A stretch of 64,000 nucleotides of DNA from Cyathus striatus (GCA_025738555.1 JAOVFP010000019.1:186001-250000), one strand, 5' to 3'; shown: positions 33,093 through 46,161, numbered from the stretch's first letter. Notes: generated from the sequence alone by a model not told the origin. Numbers and translations: made by a program.

Positions 33093-33780
33093 ATGAGCTG
33101 CTCACACCAGCCTCCGCCCTCCTCGTACCCCGAGCTCAATTTTTCTGCGGGTGCAAAATGAATTAAAAGCTTGAGTAAAGACCGCCTGGGGACGTTTAAT
33201 GGTGGACATTATAGCGATGTCAACTTGTCGTCTGTGTTGTTTATCCACCGGCTGGATAATGCGGAGCATGTTAAACTTAAAGTGCACGTTTTCCTTTTTG
33301 TTTTTGTTTTTGAGTTTCTGTTTGGGATGGGTGTTGAGGGTGGTTTTGGATGTAGATGGAGTGCTCCTGGGTTAACGAAGCCTAGTTTTGAAGAGGCTAT
33401 GAAGCAGAAGTTTAAGAGTGCTAAAAAGGTGAGGATTTGGTGTGCTTATATGCTGCAGTGGTGCTGAAGATGCGATAGGAAGATCAATTTGGTCCTTCGT
33501 GTAAGTTCACCCCCCTCTATTTTGTATGCTGAGCTAACTGGCTTACAGGGTTGAGTTGAGCAATGTGTACACGTTATGCATGTGCTTAGGTGTGCTAGAC
33601 GAACCACTGGTGAAAAGTTACTGTTACGATACCGGGGTACCGGCAGCAGTATGAGGGGGTCCAATGTACGTTCTCTCGACACTCGCAGGAAACACCCCGT
33701 ACGTTCACCCACCCCCTCCCTCGCCTTTCATACGTATTACGTTCTTACGAGGACCTGGATAGATTGAAAAACAAAGCCCT
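33093..33780 (+). pseudogene. Alpha-mannosidase 5'-end pseudogene with internal deletion
   Basis: Aligns with exons 1-5 of the intact gene at 49347. The start ATG (33093) is kept. Codon 23 is TGA (33159-33161) where the intact gene has TGG. The first intron donor is changed from gtgcgt to gcacgt. The donor after the 2-nt microexon is changed from gtgagt to ttgagt. Alignment through exon 5 stops near 33675. A short piece then matches the end of exon 8, its intron and the start of exon 9 of the intact gene (gaaacaccccgtacgt, aaaacaaagcc), so about 500 bp were deleted in between. It cannot make enzyme. Confidence 0.88.
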
Positions 33781-36700
33781 GGAGTCTAACAGTAACAAGT
33801 GCCATAAAAATCGTCGAAAGAGTCACGGATTTCTCACGCTCTTCCGCGCGTCAAACCATGACCCCATTCTGCTTTTAGCACAGCGCCCGCTTTGTCGCTT
33901 CAGATATACAGTGTAAACACAATAAATCAATAAGGCCGACTAGCGGCAAGGCCCGCTACCAGACACAACCTATTCTCTCCAATAAATATATAATATATCA
34001 TTTATATAGGTAGTTAAACTTAGACCCGTTGAAGGTGCACAAGTAGGTGTATCAGTGAAATTTGATTGAATAGGGGTCAGACATCCCGTTAAAACTAATT
34101 TTCATGAAAATGTCACCTAAATTTATTCTTAATGATCCCAGAAATTCCAGTCATCCTTAGAAGTTAGTACCTGCAAGTGTTACTCATTGATTAGTTTTTT
34201 TATCATCTGGGCCCAAGGCCAACAAGCTACAGTCAGTATAAAATTTGTGAGAGAATATGTGTATTTTTTATTTATTTATGGTATAGACATTTTGTCATAA
34301 AAAGATGGTCCTAAACATCATAACATAGCATGAAATATCATTAATGTAAAAGGGAAACCTTTATGTACAAGCAAATGTATATTCCATGAAGTATTCTGAG
34401 TTGAAAGATATAACTAAACCTACTGTATAACATAAAACTTGTAAGTAATAATGCAAAATAAAAAATACAAAAGAACTCGTAAGTATGTTAGTGGATTATT
34501 GGTCGACGACACATTGAACGTGGTTTGAACAAGAGGCGCCAGATCCTCCGATCTCGGAACATATCCCGAAGTATCCCCCCCCCAAATTAGGACTAATACG
34601 CTTCTGCCATATTGAATCTCTGACAGCAGCCCCCTTCCCAGCGCTGACATTGGCTCACGCATTCTCAGTTGACACTGACCGGAACACCTCGCATTATCCT
34701 CATTTATTATTGAGCTCGCGTTGCAAGACACGTCGTGTTGTAGTGTTTTGTCGGTCACCAATTTCAACACGATGTATGTACATAAAATCACAATATTCAG
34801 TATACAGTGCTTACTTTATATCATGTCCTTTTCCGTGTATAAAGATCCCATTTTCATTTGGAACTGTCAGGGAGATAGATGCACGACTTGGAATCAGGTA
34901 GACCTTGTGACATAGATGTTCATGCTATGTAGAACATGGCAACAATGTTGGAGAGCATCAAATGAAAAAACAACAGAAAATTTGGTGGGAAGTGTAGGGC
35001 GGCAATTGCAGGTGCACAGATTTCTCTACTTTCAAGCTCATTATCTTATCTACATTCTCAAGGATGCATGATGGAACATTTTGAGACTTTACTGCACTCA
35101 GACTTTGCAAAATTCCGCCCTCCCAACCACTTAAACCTCTGTGAAAGGGAAACTTAACTATCAAAACTCAAGCACTCGCAGTGAGTCTTACATTTGATGG
35201 TCATATAAGCAGAGTCCCCGCAACGTGCATGTCAGAGTACGTACCCAGACCAATTACTCGTTTAATATACTGTACGGATATCCTTTCTCATAAAAATTCC
35301 AGGACAAAAATCTACCACCTCAAGTACAAGATCAACTACCAACAATTTTGAAACTTCTCATGTATCTTAACTCTTTATCCAATCTTTATCGCTCATGACA
35401 GATGACCTGTTTATTACATGAAAATGTGATATATTACATGGAATGAAGAAACACAATACACTTGGTTAGTGGGATAAAAGAACGAATCACCAAAGGGAAA
35501 CCCATATACGCAACATCTACGAAAGCTTGAGTAGGAATACCGACGCAATACCGATGACCTACTGCCGTTGAAGTGCCAAAGCTCGGAATAACCCAAAATT
35601 GCATCAACTCAGAGTTGTTGTAAAAGCCCTACGTTCCAAGATCAGGATCTGCCGCCTCTTGGGTTTGAACGTGGTAGAAGCTCTAAGCCTCCAAGCAGTT
35701 GGGATACGGAGATAACCGATATTTCAAGCTAACACGTGTATTAAAACTCCGCTTGATGGGAGGTGTTCGCTCTGCAAAATTTGGTTTTTCATCACCCTAC
35801 ATAACCCTACTACCTTAAAAGGTAGCGGGAATAAGACAGAGTCACTGAGGCCAGCTACCATCCAACGTGCAACCACAGCGCAACCACAGTCTCTTGAACG
35901 AAGGTGAATTGCATCCGTTACCTCTGTCTCCCTCTTCCTGTTCACCGTAGCACAGTCTAGGATCTCGAAAGGACGAGCTTCGAGTTAGACATCCTCTGTC
36001 ACTCCCCATCACCATAATCCCATCCAGCACTACGACTGTACCACCATGGCCGCTTCCCTTCGATACCACTCCGCAGAAGAAACTGTACCTCATGCGCATG
36101 TTATTCCCTCCCCCTCCCCTGCAGGATTCATGCTATGAAGCTGAAGATCATGCTGAGGGAATCTATTGACGAGGTTTACGAGGCTGATAATGGAAGACTT
36201 GGAACTGTGTAGTGTATGCAAAGAGGAAGGTTAGTTCATTTCATATCCTTATGTTTCGTCCCGCGTTTCGTCTGTTCTACCAATCAGTCGTTCTACCCTC
36301 TTTCCAACCTTGTTCATTCCACTTTAGTCTGGTCTACCCTCGCGTCCTCCTTCTCTTCGTCCTTCGTTTCCTTTCCCATCTTCCCATCTTCGCCTCTTCC
36401 CTCCCTCCATCTTGTTCCCTTCGCTCTCTACGTCGTTCCCCGTTCATTCTTGTCTTACTCAACGTCCTCTAGGTGCCAACGGCGAAGGCGTCTTCGTTTT
36501 CCCCTACGGGATCGTCGTCTGACGGTGTGTCGGGGTTGCACGCTACACCCGCCCCAGCCCCTTGATCAACCACCGTCAATGTTACTGTACGGTTGCGCGT
36601 AGGAGTGGTTGGGGTGGTGGTATCTGTATAGTAAGCTTCGGTGCTACGCTCGGTACGAAGCGTCTGTCACATCGAAATCGAATAACAGTGTGTTGATCTA

Positions 36701-37569
36701 TACTATTTAGTCCATCGTTGTTGAAGGCCTGCGCTGTCGGTGTCAAAGTAGGTAAACCGGTCCGCAGGGGGAGCAACTCATTCAGTTATCGAGAATGTGA
36801 GCTCAGTAAATGGGAAGACAGAAACCAGGCGTACAGACGTGTAATCAGACTTTCATCTATCACCAACTCGATCAATTCCACCATTTACCTTAAATTTTAT
36901 ACACATCCCTCCTCAAAGACGACTTCGTTGGAGGCATACAAGGCAAAGACGTGGTATATCGTATACAGTATGACTGTCATTAAGGGATTGCCACTACTAC
37001 TGGCAGAGACTGTAAAGGCGTACCAGTATGTTGAAAGGGTGAAGATAGAGGCTACGTAGGGAGCCTAGCTAGTTATACATCCTCGAATGAGCATGGGCAT
37101 AATGTAGCATGCTTAGACAGGGGCATTAGGGAAGTCGAGACCAGCGCGTGGTACATACACGTAACATGTAGTACGGAATAGAAGAGGTTTATTTCTTTGG
37201 AAATAGGCATGCAGAGCGCACCGTTGGCTGCTTTTACTATGATTTGACAGAGGCATGGAACAGGGGGACGCTGAGCACGACAGAGTTGAAGCCTCGCTGA
37301 GACCTTGTTCAAATGATACGAATTACACAATGACAGCGACTGCAACGTGGAACGGAAATCCTTTGGAAACCAATAAGTTACTGAAAATCGACAAGGCTTT
37401 CACCGTAAGTGTACTATAAATTTCCACGGGATCGATGCTCGATACACTCACGGTAATACAATGGCCATCAATAATTCGGACATCGAGCCATCCATTCGGA
37501 TCATTCCACTAAGTCGCCCATTTCGAGATGATTAGTATCCAGCGTCCAGGTTCTTCGCTACAATTAGAT
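33781..37569. other. No confident gene; exon-like pieces near 36.1-36.5 kb
   Basis: 33900-35400 is AT-rich without coding character. It includes one copy of a dispersed ttgccgctagtcggcc motif (minus strand, 33935-33965). Near 36123-36230 a coding-like stretch (LKIMLRESIDEVYEADNG on +) leads to a gttagt donor. After a pyrimidine-rich tract, a piece at 36472-36525 (ANGEGVFVFPYG) follows a ctag acceptor. A complete gene could not be built. Confidence 0.3.
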
Positions 37570-37571
37570 TA

Positions 37572-38311
37572 GGGGAAGTCAAACCTAGGTGTTTCGTGGC
37601 GCCAAGAAAATGATGATAGCGTGTGAATATCATTCCGTATCGTCCTAGGTTTGACAACCCCCAATACAAATGAACGCAAAATGAAGGCTGATACTTGGTC
37701 TTAGCGGAGTTAAGTCGGAGAATGAACTCCGCCGACATAAGCCGAATGGACAACGTTCTGCGGTTGTAGATTAATCATTAGATAGAGATTGTGTTTTCGA
37801 CTGCTCCCACAACGATTCCTTTAACTATGCCTCGCATATCTGAACGACGGCAACGTGAAAAGGCACTATCAGAAGCACCTATGGTATATACTGTAGCTAA
37901 AGAAGAGGCTAGATTAACGTGGTGTTTGTATGAACTCAAGTGGATGCCGGAGGCTTGTGAGGTTTACTGGCATCCAGAGTGGCTCTTCAAGAGACTGAAG
38001 TGGTTGTTGAGTTGTAGAAGACGTGTTAACGAGAGGAAGGGGAGCTCAGCCATGTATTAGAGATTGTACCATAGAGCAATTACAAGGTAAATGTATTATT
38101 ACCATCGGTGTCGGTGAGCAACGCGGAACGCACAGTGACCGGAACATTCAAATTCCGAGTCGCCGACTGAGTGCTTACTTGGATCTTGCAACGATGTACT
38201 TGGATCTCGCAACGATACAGGAATTAAAATCGTCAGCTGTACCCGTGGGAATTTATTTCATTTCACGGTTTGATTGTATCGTAGTTTTGTATCGCCAGGT
38301 TTGACTTCCCC
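37572..38311. mobile_element. TA-flanked MITE, 740 bp
   Basis: The ends are GGGGAAGTCAAACCT on the left and AGGTTTGACTTCCCC on the right, a perfect 15-bp inverted repeat flanked by TA on both sides (37570-37571 and 38312-38313). A second inverted copy of the motif (cctaggtttgacaaccccc) lies inside at about 37648. Features fit a Tc1/mariner-type non-autonomous element. The small ORFs inside have no recognised domain. Confidence 0.8.
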
Positions 38312-38379
38312 TATTGGCATTAATCTAGCCTTTTGACCATTTCGAGTCGTTATAGCAAGTAAGTTTGCGTGGGCATTGG

Positions 38380-38582
38380 TGTCAATTGACCAGACATGTT
38401 ATAATTATAGGCACGTTGCTGTGATTTGCTGTGAAACCTTCTCATGATCAGAGGGCGATAAGGTAGATCTAGCTATTAAATATAGCACGCGCGTCAAGAA
38501 ATGCAGCTATAAATCCGCAGCTATCCATCGCTACCATTCGAAAACTCTCTCACACCAACGCTCTCACTGCACAACAAACAAA
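38380..38582 (+). promoter_or_regulatory. Promoter region of NLR copy 2
   Basis: Counterpart of 27820-28037, with ttctcatgatcagaggg, tattaaatatagcac and actctctcacaccaac before the ATG at 38583. Confidence 0.55.
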
Positions 38583-41500
38583 ATGCCGTTCGAAAATGCC
38601 CATGATTTTACAATTCAGAATGCTATGATGGTTGAAACTACCACAATTACAGTCAGCACTGCCCAGGTAAATCTCTACTACATATGGAAACTAGTTTGTA
38701 GACCATTCAACATTGCTTCATTTTTATAGGTCATGAATCAAACCACTAACCAAGATAAGATTGAACCGCTCTCTCCTATACAAAATATACCACCCAGTGC
38801 AACCCAGAACTTTACTGGACAAGATGAATATCTTGAGAAGTTGCATAATCACTTTGATAAAAATAATGCTCTTGGCTGAAAAATGTTTCTTCTGTATGGA
38901 ATGGGTGGTATTGGAAAAACACAAATATGTTTGAAATTCAAAGATGAAGTTTCTGATTAGTGAGTATTATATCCCAAAGATTAATACTGAAGACTTAACA
39001 TATTCTTTATAGCTATCATCATATCTTTTGGATAGATGCAACATCTAAAGATACTATTGAGCAAAGCATTAAAGATATACACAAAATCAATGTCAAGATT
39101 ATAGGTTCTGAAACTTCTTACTCTGCCACTAAGATTCTACAGTGGATTTCAACACTTCAAAAGGAATGGCTCATAATATTTGACAATGCAGATGGATCAC
39201 CAGAACTAATTGAAAAATATCTTCCACCCAGTGGGAATAGGGGGAATATATTGATTACTAGTCAAAATTCAGAGCATAAGAGAATTGTATCACCCATGAA
39301 CTCAGTGGAAGTATCAGAAATGAGTAAAGATATAGCTATTGAACTATTATTGAAAGCTTCTGGCTTAAATGAAAGCCCACAGAAATATTATGAAGTTGCA
39401 GACCAAATATGTACTAAATTTTATTTTTTGCCTTTGGCTATTGATCAAGCTGGAGCCTATATCAATGTTGGTAAATGCAGCATTGAAAACTACATATCAA
39501 TCTTTGATGAATATAGGTCTAAACTATTGAACAGTGGAAGATTCAGAGGGGCATCCAAGTATGAAAAAACAGTGTATGGAACTTGGGAAGTATCATTTCA
39601 AAAAATACTTCAAATGGCCAATGATGATGAAGATGAAGAAAATGCAATGGCAGCCAAATATGCTATAAAATTAATAAATATCTGTGCATTTATACATCAT
39701 GAAAATATATCAGATAAAATGTTTGCAAGGGCTGCAATGTATTACCCAGTCCATATGAAATATAATAATCAGAGAGAAAAAGTCTGCTTTCTTTGGGGAA
39801 TGGATACAACTATATTAAATATTGATGAATACAATAACTGGAATGAGATACAATACAGAGATAGTATTGGAATTCTATTGTCTTTCTCATTAATAAAAAG
39901 AACTTTTGATTATGAAAAATTTGGATTACACCCTTAGTGCAGCTATGGTGCCAAGACCGGTTAGAATTTAATGAAAGGAAAACATGGATTTGGAATGCCA
40001 GGGGAATACTGTTAAGTTCTATCTCATATAAAGATATACATACCTATCAAAGTTCAATCATTCCACACATCATGCAAAATTTATCACATCAGGATATGAG
40101 CAGTATGACCTACTATGATGATATCTTTAATATATTAGCTGATACAATGAGAAACAATGGAAAATTTGCTTTAGAAGAATTATTAAGACTTCAAATAGTA
40201 GAAAATTGTAAGAAAGTACATGGTAGTGAACATCTATATACTCTTTCCAGTATGAGTCTTTTGGCATACACATATCTAAGTGTTGGAAAATTGGTAGAAT
40301 GTGAAATATTGGAGAGTCAGGTTCTGGAGATAAGAATAAGAACTGTAGGAAAAGAGCACCCAGATACACTCACTAGTATGAGTAACTTGGCAGAGGCATA
40401 TAGTAATGTTGGCAAATGGACAGAAGCTGAAATACTGGGAACTCAGGTTCTGGATATAAGAGCCAGAATTCTGGGAAAAGAGCACCCCCATACACTCACT
40501 AGTATGAGTATCTTGGCAGAGGCATATAGTGATGTTGGCAAATGGACAGAAGCTGAAATACTGGGAACTCAGGTTCTGAATATAAGAGCCAGAATTCTGG
40601 GGAAAGAGCACCCACATACACTTACTAGTATGGATAACTTGGCACTTGCATATGGTCATGTTGGCAAATGGACAGAAGCTGAAATGCTGGGAACTCAGGT
40701 TCTGGAGATAAGAGCCAGAATTCTGGGGAAAGAGCACCCAGATACACTCAGTAGTATGAGTAACTTGGCACTTGCATATGGTAATGTTGGCAAATGGACA
40801 GAAGCTGAAATGCTGGGAACTCAGGTTCTGGAGATGTACACCAGAATTCTTGGGAAAGAGCACCCAGATACACTCACTAGTATGAATAACTTGGCAGAGG
40901 CATATAGTAATGTTGGCAAATGGACAGAAGCTGAAATACTGGGAACTCAGATTCTGGAGATAAGAGCCAGAATTCTGGGAAAAGAGCACCCACATACACT
41001 CACTAGTATGAGTATCTTGGCAGAGGCATATAGTAATGTTGGCAAATGTATAGAAGCTGAAATACTGGGAACTCAGGTTCTGGATATAAGAGCCAGAATT
41101 CTGGGGAAAGAGCACCCACATACACTTACTAGTATGGATAACTTGGCACTTGCATATGGTCATGTTGGCAAATGGACAGAAGCTGAAATGCTGGGAACTC
41201 AGGTTTGGGAGATGTACACCAGAATTCTTGGGAAAGAGCACCCAGATACACTCACTAGTATGAGTAACTTGGCACTTGCATATGGTCATGTTGGCAAATG
41301 GACAGAAGCTGAAATGCTAGGAACTCAGGTTCTGGAGATGTACACCAGAATTCTGGGGAAAGAGCACCCATATACACTCACTAGTATGGGTAACTTGGCA
41401 CTTGCATATGGTAATATTGGCAAATGGACAGAAGCTGAAATGCTGGGAACTCAGGTTCTGGAGATAAGAACCAGAATTCTGGGAAAAGAGCACCCAGATA

Positions 41501-41787
41501 CACTCACTAGTATGGGTAACTTGGCACTTGCATATGGTAATATTGGCAAATGGACAGAAGCTGAAATGCTGGGAACTCAGGTTCTGGAGATAAGAGCCAG
41601 AATTCTGGGAAAAGAACACCCACATACACTCACTAGTATGGGTAACTTGGCACTTGCATATGGTAATATTGGCAAATGGACAGAAGCTGAAATGCTGGGA
41701 ACTCAGGTTCTGGAGATAAGAGCCAGAATTCTGGGAAAAGAACACCCACATACACTCACTAGTATGAATGACTTGTTACACACATAA
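38583..41787 (+). pseudogene. NB-ARC/TPR NLR-type receptor, copy 2, with a nonsense codon and a frameshift
   Basis: The exon layout is the same as in copy 1, with identical lengths for exons 1 and 2 (38583-38666, 38730-38959, then 39013 onward). The P-loop GMGGIGKT and Walker B IIFDNAD are kept. Three defects are visible. TGA at 38877-38879, just before the P-loop, stands where copy 1 has CGA (a C-to-T change in a CpG). At about 39931 'cacccttag' has lost a base relative to 'catcccttag', giving a stop at 39935-39937. The last TPR ends early at TAA (41785-41787). The C-terminal part has 12 full 42-residue TPRs, far more alike than those of copy 1; many 126-bp units differ by only a few bases. 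This points to recent unit amplification or gene conversion. Confidence 0.85.
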
Positions 41788-43620
41788 GGAAAACTTGGCA
41801 AATGGGCAGAAGTATGGAAAGCTGGACAATCATGCTTGACTACATTAAAGTAATTATGCTCTGACCTTGTTATAATTTTCACCTCACTGCCCCACCAGAG
41901 TCCAGACCCTCCTACATACATAAGACCTCTCATGTGACCTTCTGGACATCTTCCCTTCATTCTATTTATACATATGACTTGGTTCATGTTTTTAATCCCA
42001 TCATCACAATATGTCATACCCTGTGTCATGACCTTCATTTCACAAAGTACATATTCATTTACTCTACTTTTATACCATTGTGGAGGGAGTAGTTGGTATA
42101 CTGGTGTAACCCAGTATTATGCTTATAATTTGATTTACTTCGTTTCTTTTATATTTTATCCTTAATTACCTACTTATACATACTCTAATTTTATATCAAC
42201 TTAGTTCTTTCTTCTTACTTTAGTTCTACGAAGCGCTGTGCAAACAGGGCTTTCGGATTCTTGTGTTTTCGTTCTTTGGCGTGGACTTAGAGACACAGCG
42301 CGGCTTTGCCAAATATTGGGAAGCCGTAGCCAAACAACACATGACTCGTCTATGCGCTGTCACATTTCGCTTACGCCTCAACGCGTCTCGGCTACTCCTA
42401 TTCCTTACTACTCACTGCTTCTTTCTTTCATCTCTGTCTCTAGGCTTGCGGTGTACGTCCTCAAGGTCTTTCAGGACGACGTTTGGACCTTCTTGGCACC
42501 ATGCGCCCCTCGGACCAAAAACTACGCTAGGGCTTAGGGTTACACACCCTCTCAAGACCCCTCTTTTTCGTCCTCAAGCTACTTGTGTAGTCCTCAAGAC
42601 CGATATTTCGCCCGTCAAGATACGGTGACTGGGTCTTTACCCTCATCGTGCGACACTCCGATTGGTGGAAGGATAGGGATTTGAGTCGAGGCGCTGGGCT
42701 GTTTGTTTTTCCGTTTGTTTTCATTTCAATTTTCTCTCGATCATTCTGTATTTGTTTTATCCGTTATCATCACCCTCTTTCTTCCAGTTACCCTTACCTC
42801 TAGGCTTTTCCTTCGTCATTGCCCCCTCCGAATACTCCGACCACGAGTGTCCGATGACAGAGCACTCCGCCACCATCTACGCGTTGTTGAGCCGCAGCCT
42901 CGTCCACTGCGTGGCTACTTCTGGGGAGAGTAGTCAACCGTCTTCAATGCTCCAACGTTGTATTTCGTGGTCACATCAAGCAAGAGTTGCAGTCTTCGTT
43001 CGTTGGTGGCAGGAGTATCCGAGGTGGTAAGTTCTCTTACATTCTTTTTACAATCACGGTCTCTTTCTTTTACCTTACAATGATTACTATACTTTTGGAA
43101 TGTTCCGTTTCTTTTCAAATTTCATATGGTCTCGCGTACCTTATCAATTCTGGGCTATGGCGATGTGAGAGCACGTGTGCGTTATCCCATCATTGTGGTC
43201 GTCTTTGTATATATCCTAGGTTTTACCTAAGGAAGAATCTTACTTCCCTTTTGGCTTAACTCTGCGCGCGCGTTACTGAGTCTCTCGAGTCCTAAGCTAA
43301 CTTGGAAGGTCAACTACAAGTTTACTAGTCTCCCTGAATCGTTAAGTATTTCCTTTTCGTTCTATTGTACTGATAATCTATTTTCTAGGGTGAAGCAGTT
43401 ACCTTGTCATAGTCAGGTAGTGACGTTATCCGAGTGAAACGAATCACTCCACCACACCATTTACTCCACTGTTTCAGTTACTTACTCTGCTTTTGGATCC
43501 TCTTTTATTTTTACATACTTTCTTTTTATCATTCTTATCTTACTTGGGAATAGCTGAGTGCATTGGCTAGACCTTGTTCTGATAGGGCAAAGCAGGAAAA
43601 ATGTTAAACTGAAACATCTG
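41788..43620. other. No confident gene; exon-like piece at 42.2-42.4 kb
   Basis: From about 42229 one frame reads YEALCKQGFRILVFSFFG then FAKYWEAVAKQH, protein-like and CpG-containing, possibly a remnant of a P-loop-kinase-like gene, but it decays into a CT-rich stretch by about 42420. Further CpG-containing DNA to 43560 has no open model. Confidence 0.3.
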
Positions 43621-43799
43621 AAATTAAAAATAAATATTCATGGTGAATTCTGGAACACCTCCAAGAAGAGAAGGGTTCACATCAGCAAGAGTTGGACAGG
43701 ATTCAATTAGGCCTAGAGCTGTAACAAGAGGATGTGAAATTAGAGAGAGAAGATAAAGAAACCAAGATGTAGTGGGAACCAGTTTATATTGAAGCTACA

Positions 43800-44165
43800 G
43801 TAGTTTAATCCACTGTCACAGGTAGCTTGTCACATCACATGTTATATCTGTGCTTTACTATGATTAGAAAGTTCAAAGTAGATGACAGGAATTATTAAGT
43901 TGTTGTAGATAAAAATATTTTAAATGTTGCTTGTTGCATTATATGTCATGCATGTCATATTTCTGTTTTACTAGAATGAGAAAGTAGATAATGGACATTA
44001 TTAAGTCATTAAAAATAGGTGGACATGTAAACAATTGTAAATATAAAATTCCCACTACCTTTTAAGGTAGTTGGGTTATAGGGTGGTCTCAATTTCCCTA
44101 TAAGGCAATTTCAGGATCTTGAATGGGATCTGAGTCTGATTGGCTGGAGCCCTGTGACAATCTGT
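43800..44165. repeat. Direct repeat of about 300 bp, copy 1
   Basis: Shares with 44985-45300 the words catgcatgtcatatttctg, gagaaagtagataatgga, aaaaataggtggacatgtaa, cccactaccttttaaggtag, and gattggctg with tgtgaca. The two direct copies are about 1.06 kb apart and could be LTRs of a small defective element. Confidence 0.65.
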
Positions 44166-44984
44166 GACAGATGACATGTTGACTCATCCCAGATGGTTTT
44201 TCACCCCCCTCCATTATCATCATCCCCTCTCATTTTCAGTTTCTGGCTCTTTCTTTCTTTTGCCCTCACTTTCTTTTTCATTTATACATCATCCTAATAG
44301 ACCACACTCATTCAAAGCCACCAAGGACTCCCAGACAAAAGGATATTGGAGTTCAATGGCTAGATAAATATGCTTGGTTCAAAGTTTGTTTGTTTCCTTA
44401 CTTTTAACTACCACATTTATAATCTATTTGGTAATAAGCTTTTTACTATATCTACTTTCATCATAATTCAATACCATGTTCCCTTTAGATGGTATGAGGA
44501 CTATTCAACATGATGGTAGTCAAGGTCATTGATATTCAGTCAAGATAACCTGACCTATACTGAACATACCATTATCATTGAGAACACTGGCACTCAAGGA
44601 CAGTATATGAACATCAACTATGCCATTATTACCCAAGAGTATGTCTTGTTAAATGCATATATCTCCTCAATCACTCAACTCAAATACAGTGACACTCTTC
44701 CCACAAACTCCAGAGATTCTACAGCTTCTTCCAGTGCTGAATTGGAACCCACATCCACCACACAAACTTCAAGCTCTGACAAGAAGCCTTTTCCTATTGC
44801 AGCTGTGCCTTATAAATTCTGCAATACACTTTTATTTTCTATTGTAGTGTATCTGTCCATCATTTAGTCCTTTTAATTCAAAAATTCTAATGGAATTGAC
44901 TCTTGTGTGGTTCATTAAGGACTCTCAATAATCAAGGAAATAACTTATAATTATGTAAGTGGGTAGTGGGCTTTGCCACTTGCT

Positions 44985-45310
44985 GGCCATCATGCATGTC
45001 ATATTTCTGTTTTAGTAGAATGAGAAAGTAGATAATGGAAATTATTAAGTTGTTAAAAATAGGTGGACATGTAAACAATTGTAAACACAAAATTCTTAAT
45101 TGTGGCCTGTCATATCACAGACAATGAAAAATGCAACCTTCAATTATTCCCACTACCTTTTAAGGTAGTTGGGTTATAGGAACATTTGGACTTTCTAATA
45201 AAGCAATTTGTAGACCATGTTCAGGATCTCACTTTCTAGCAACATGATTGGCTGATACCCTGTAACACTGTATGATTGGCAGAAACCTTGTGACATTGTG
45301 TGACAAAGAG
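44985..45310. repeat. Direct repeat of about 300 bp, copy 2
   Basis: Second copy of 43800-44165. The intervening 0.8 kb has a 112-codon Ser/Thr-rich ORF (44529-44867) with no recognised retroelement motif. Confidence 0.65.
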
Positions 45311-45919
45311 ATGATGAAGTGTCTGTATGTATTGAAGAATAACAATCCCCTGAACACTGTGCTTACCCCCCCTCATTTCAGCCTAGCTTGTGCCCCATGG
45401 ACTATCAGTTCAATTCCCATGAGTAACTGTACAATTGTAGATTTTGCTTTGGAGAGCTTTGGAGAGGCAGTATGTCTCTGAGGCAACTCTGAGGTACAAT
45501 TTCTTCTTGTCATAGACTGTTTTTCTTATTTATGAGCTCTTTTCTGGTTTGTATATCATTACACCATTAACAAACTTCATAGTGTGTAAAATTTCAATCT
45601 CAGGTTAAAACATTAATTCTTCAACACCTAGATTTATGTGGATGCAACAAATAAATTATACCAATTTGTGACCTGACTACTTCAATGTGGCATCAGATGA
45701 ATCACTTCTAAGACACTCTTTAATTTCCATTCAGCAAGCTAATCTACATTAAGTAATGCTCTTTTTCTATAAATTTGCAATGCAAGTTCTATCTGACTTG
45801 TCTAGTGCTGCTCATAGATGGCTAGATCCTCTCATTTAACATGTAGTAACTCTAGAATTAACTTCACAGCCTTGGAGTTTGGTCTAAGCTGCCCTGTCTG
45901 AGGTCATTACACTGCTCCA

Positions 45920-46140
45920 CAGAATCAGGTGGAGTCCACCTGGACTCAGACATGCTATTTTATATGTATGGAGAAGTCTCAGCTACTTAGTACAGGTAGA
46001 GTTCTGGTCGAATCCAGGTAGAGTCCAGGTGAAGTCCAGGTAATGTCTCAACTACTTAGCACAGGTAGAGTAGACACAAATGAAAATCTACCTGAAGTCT
46101 ACTAAAGTCTACCTGAAGTCCACCTGAAGTCCACCTGATC
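45920..46140. repeat. gtctacctgaagtccacctg minisatellite
   Basis: Short units occur in both orientations (ccaggtagagtccaggtgaa and acctgaagtccacctgaagt), making a partly palindromic tract. Confidence 0.65.
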
Positions 46141-46161
46141 TTGTGGGGCTGTGCAATATAC

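Noticed and set aside
40276..41289. 337-codon minus-strand ORF (and 41317-41751) with a repeated 42-residue unit
   Set aside because: It is the antisense shadow of the TPR array of NLR copy 2.
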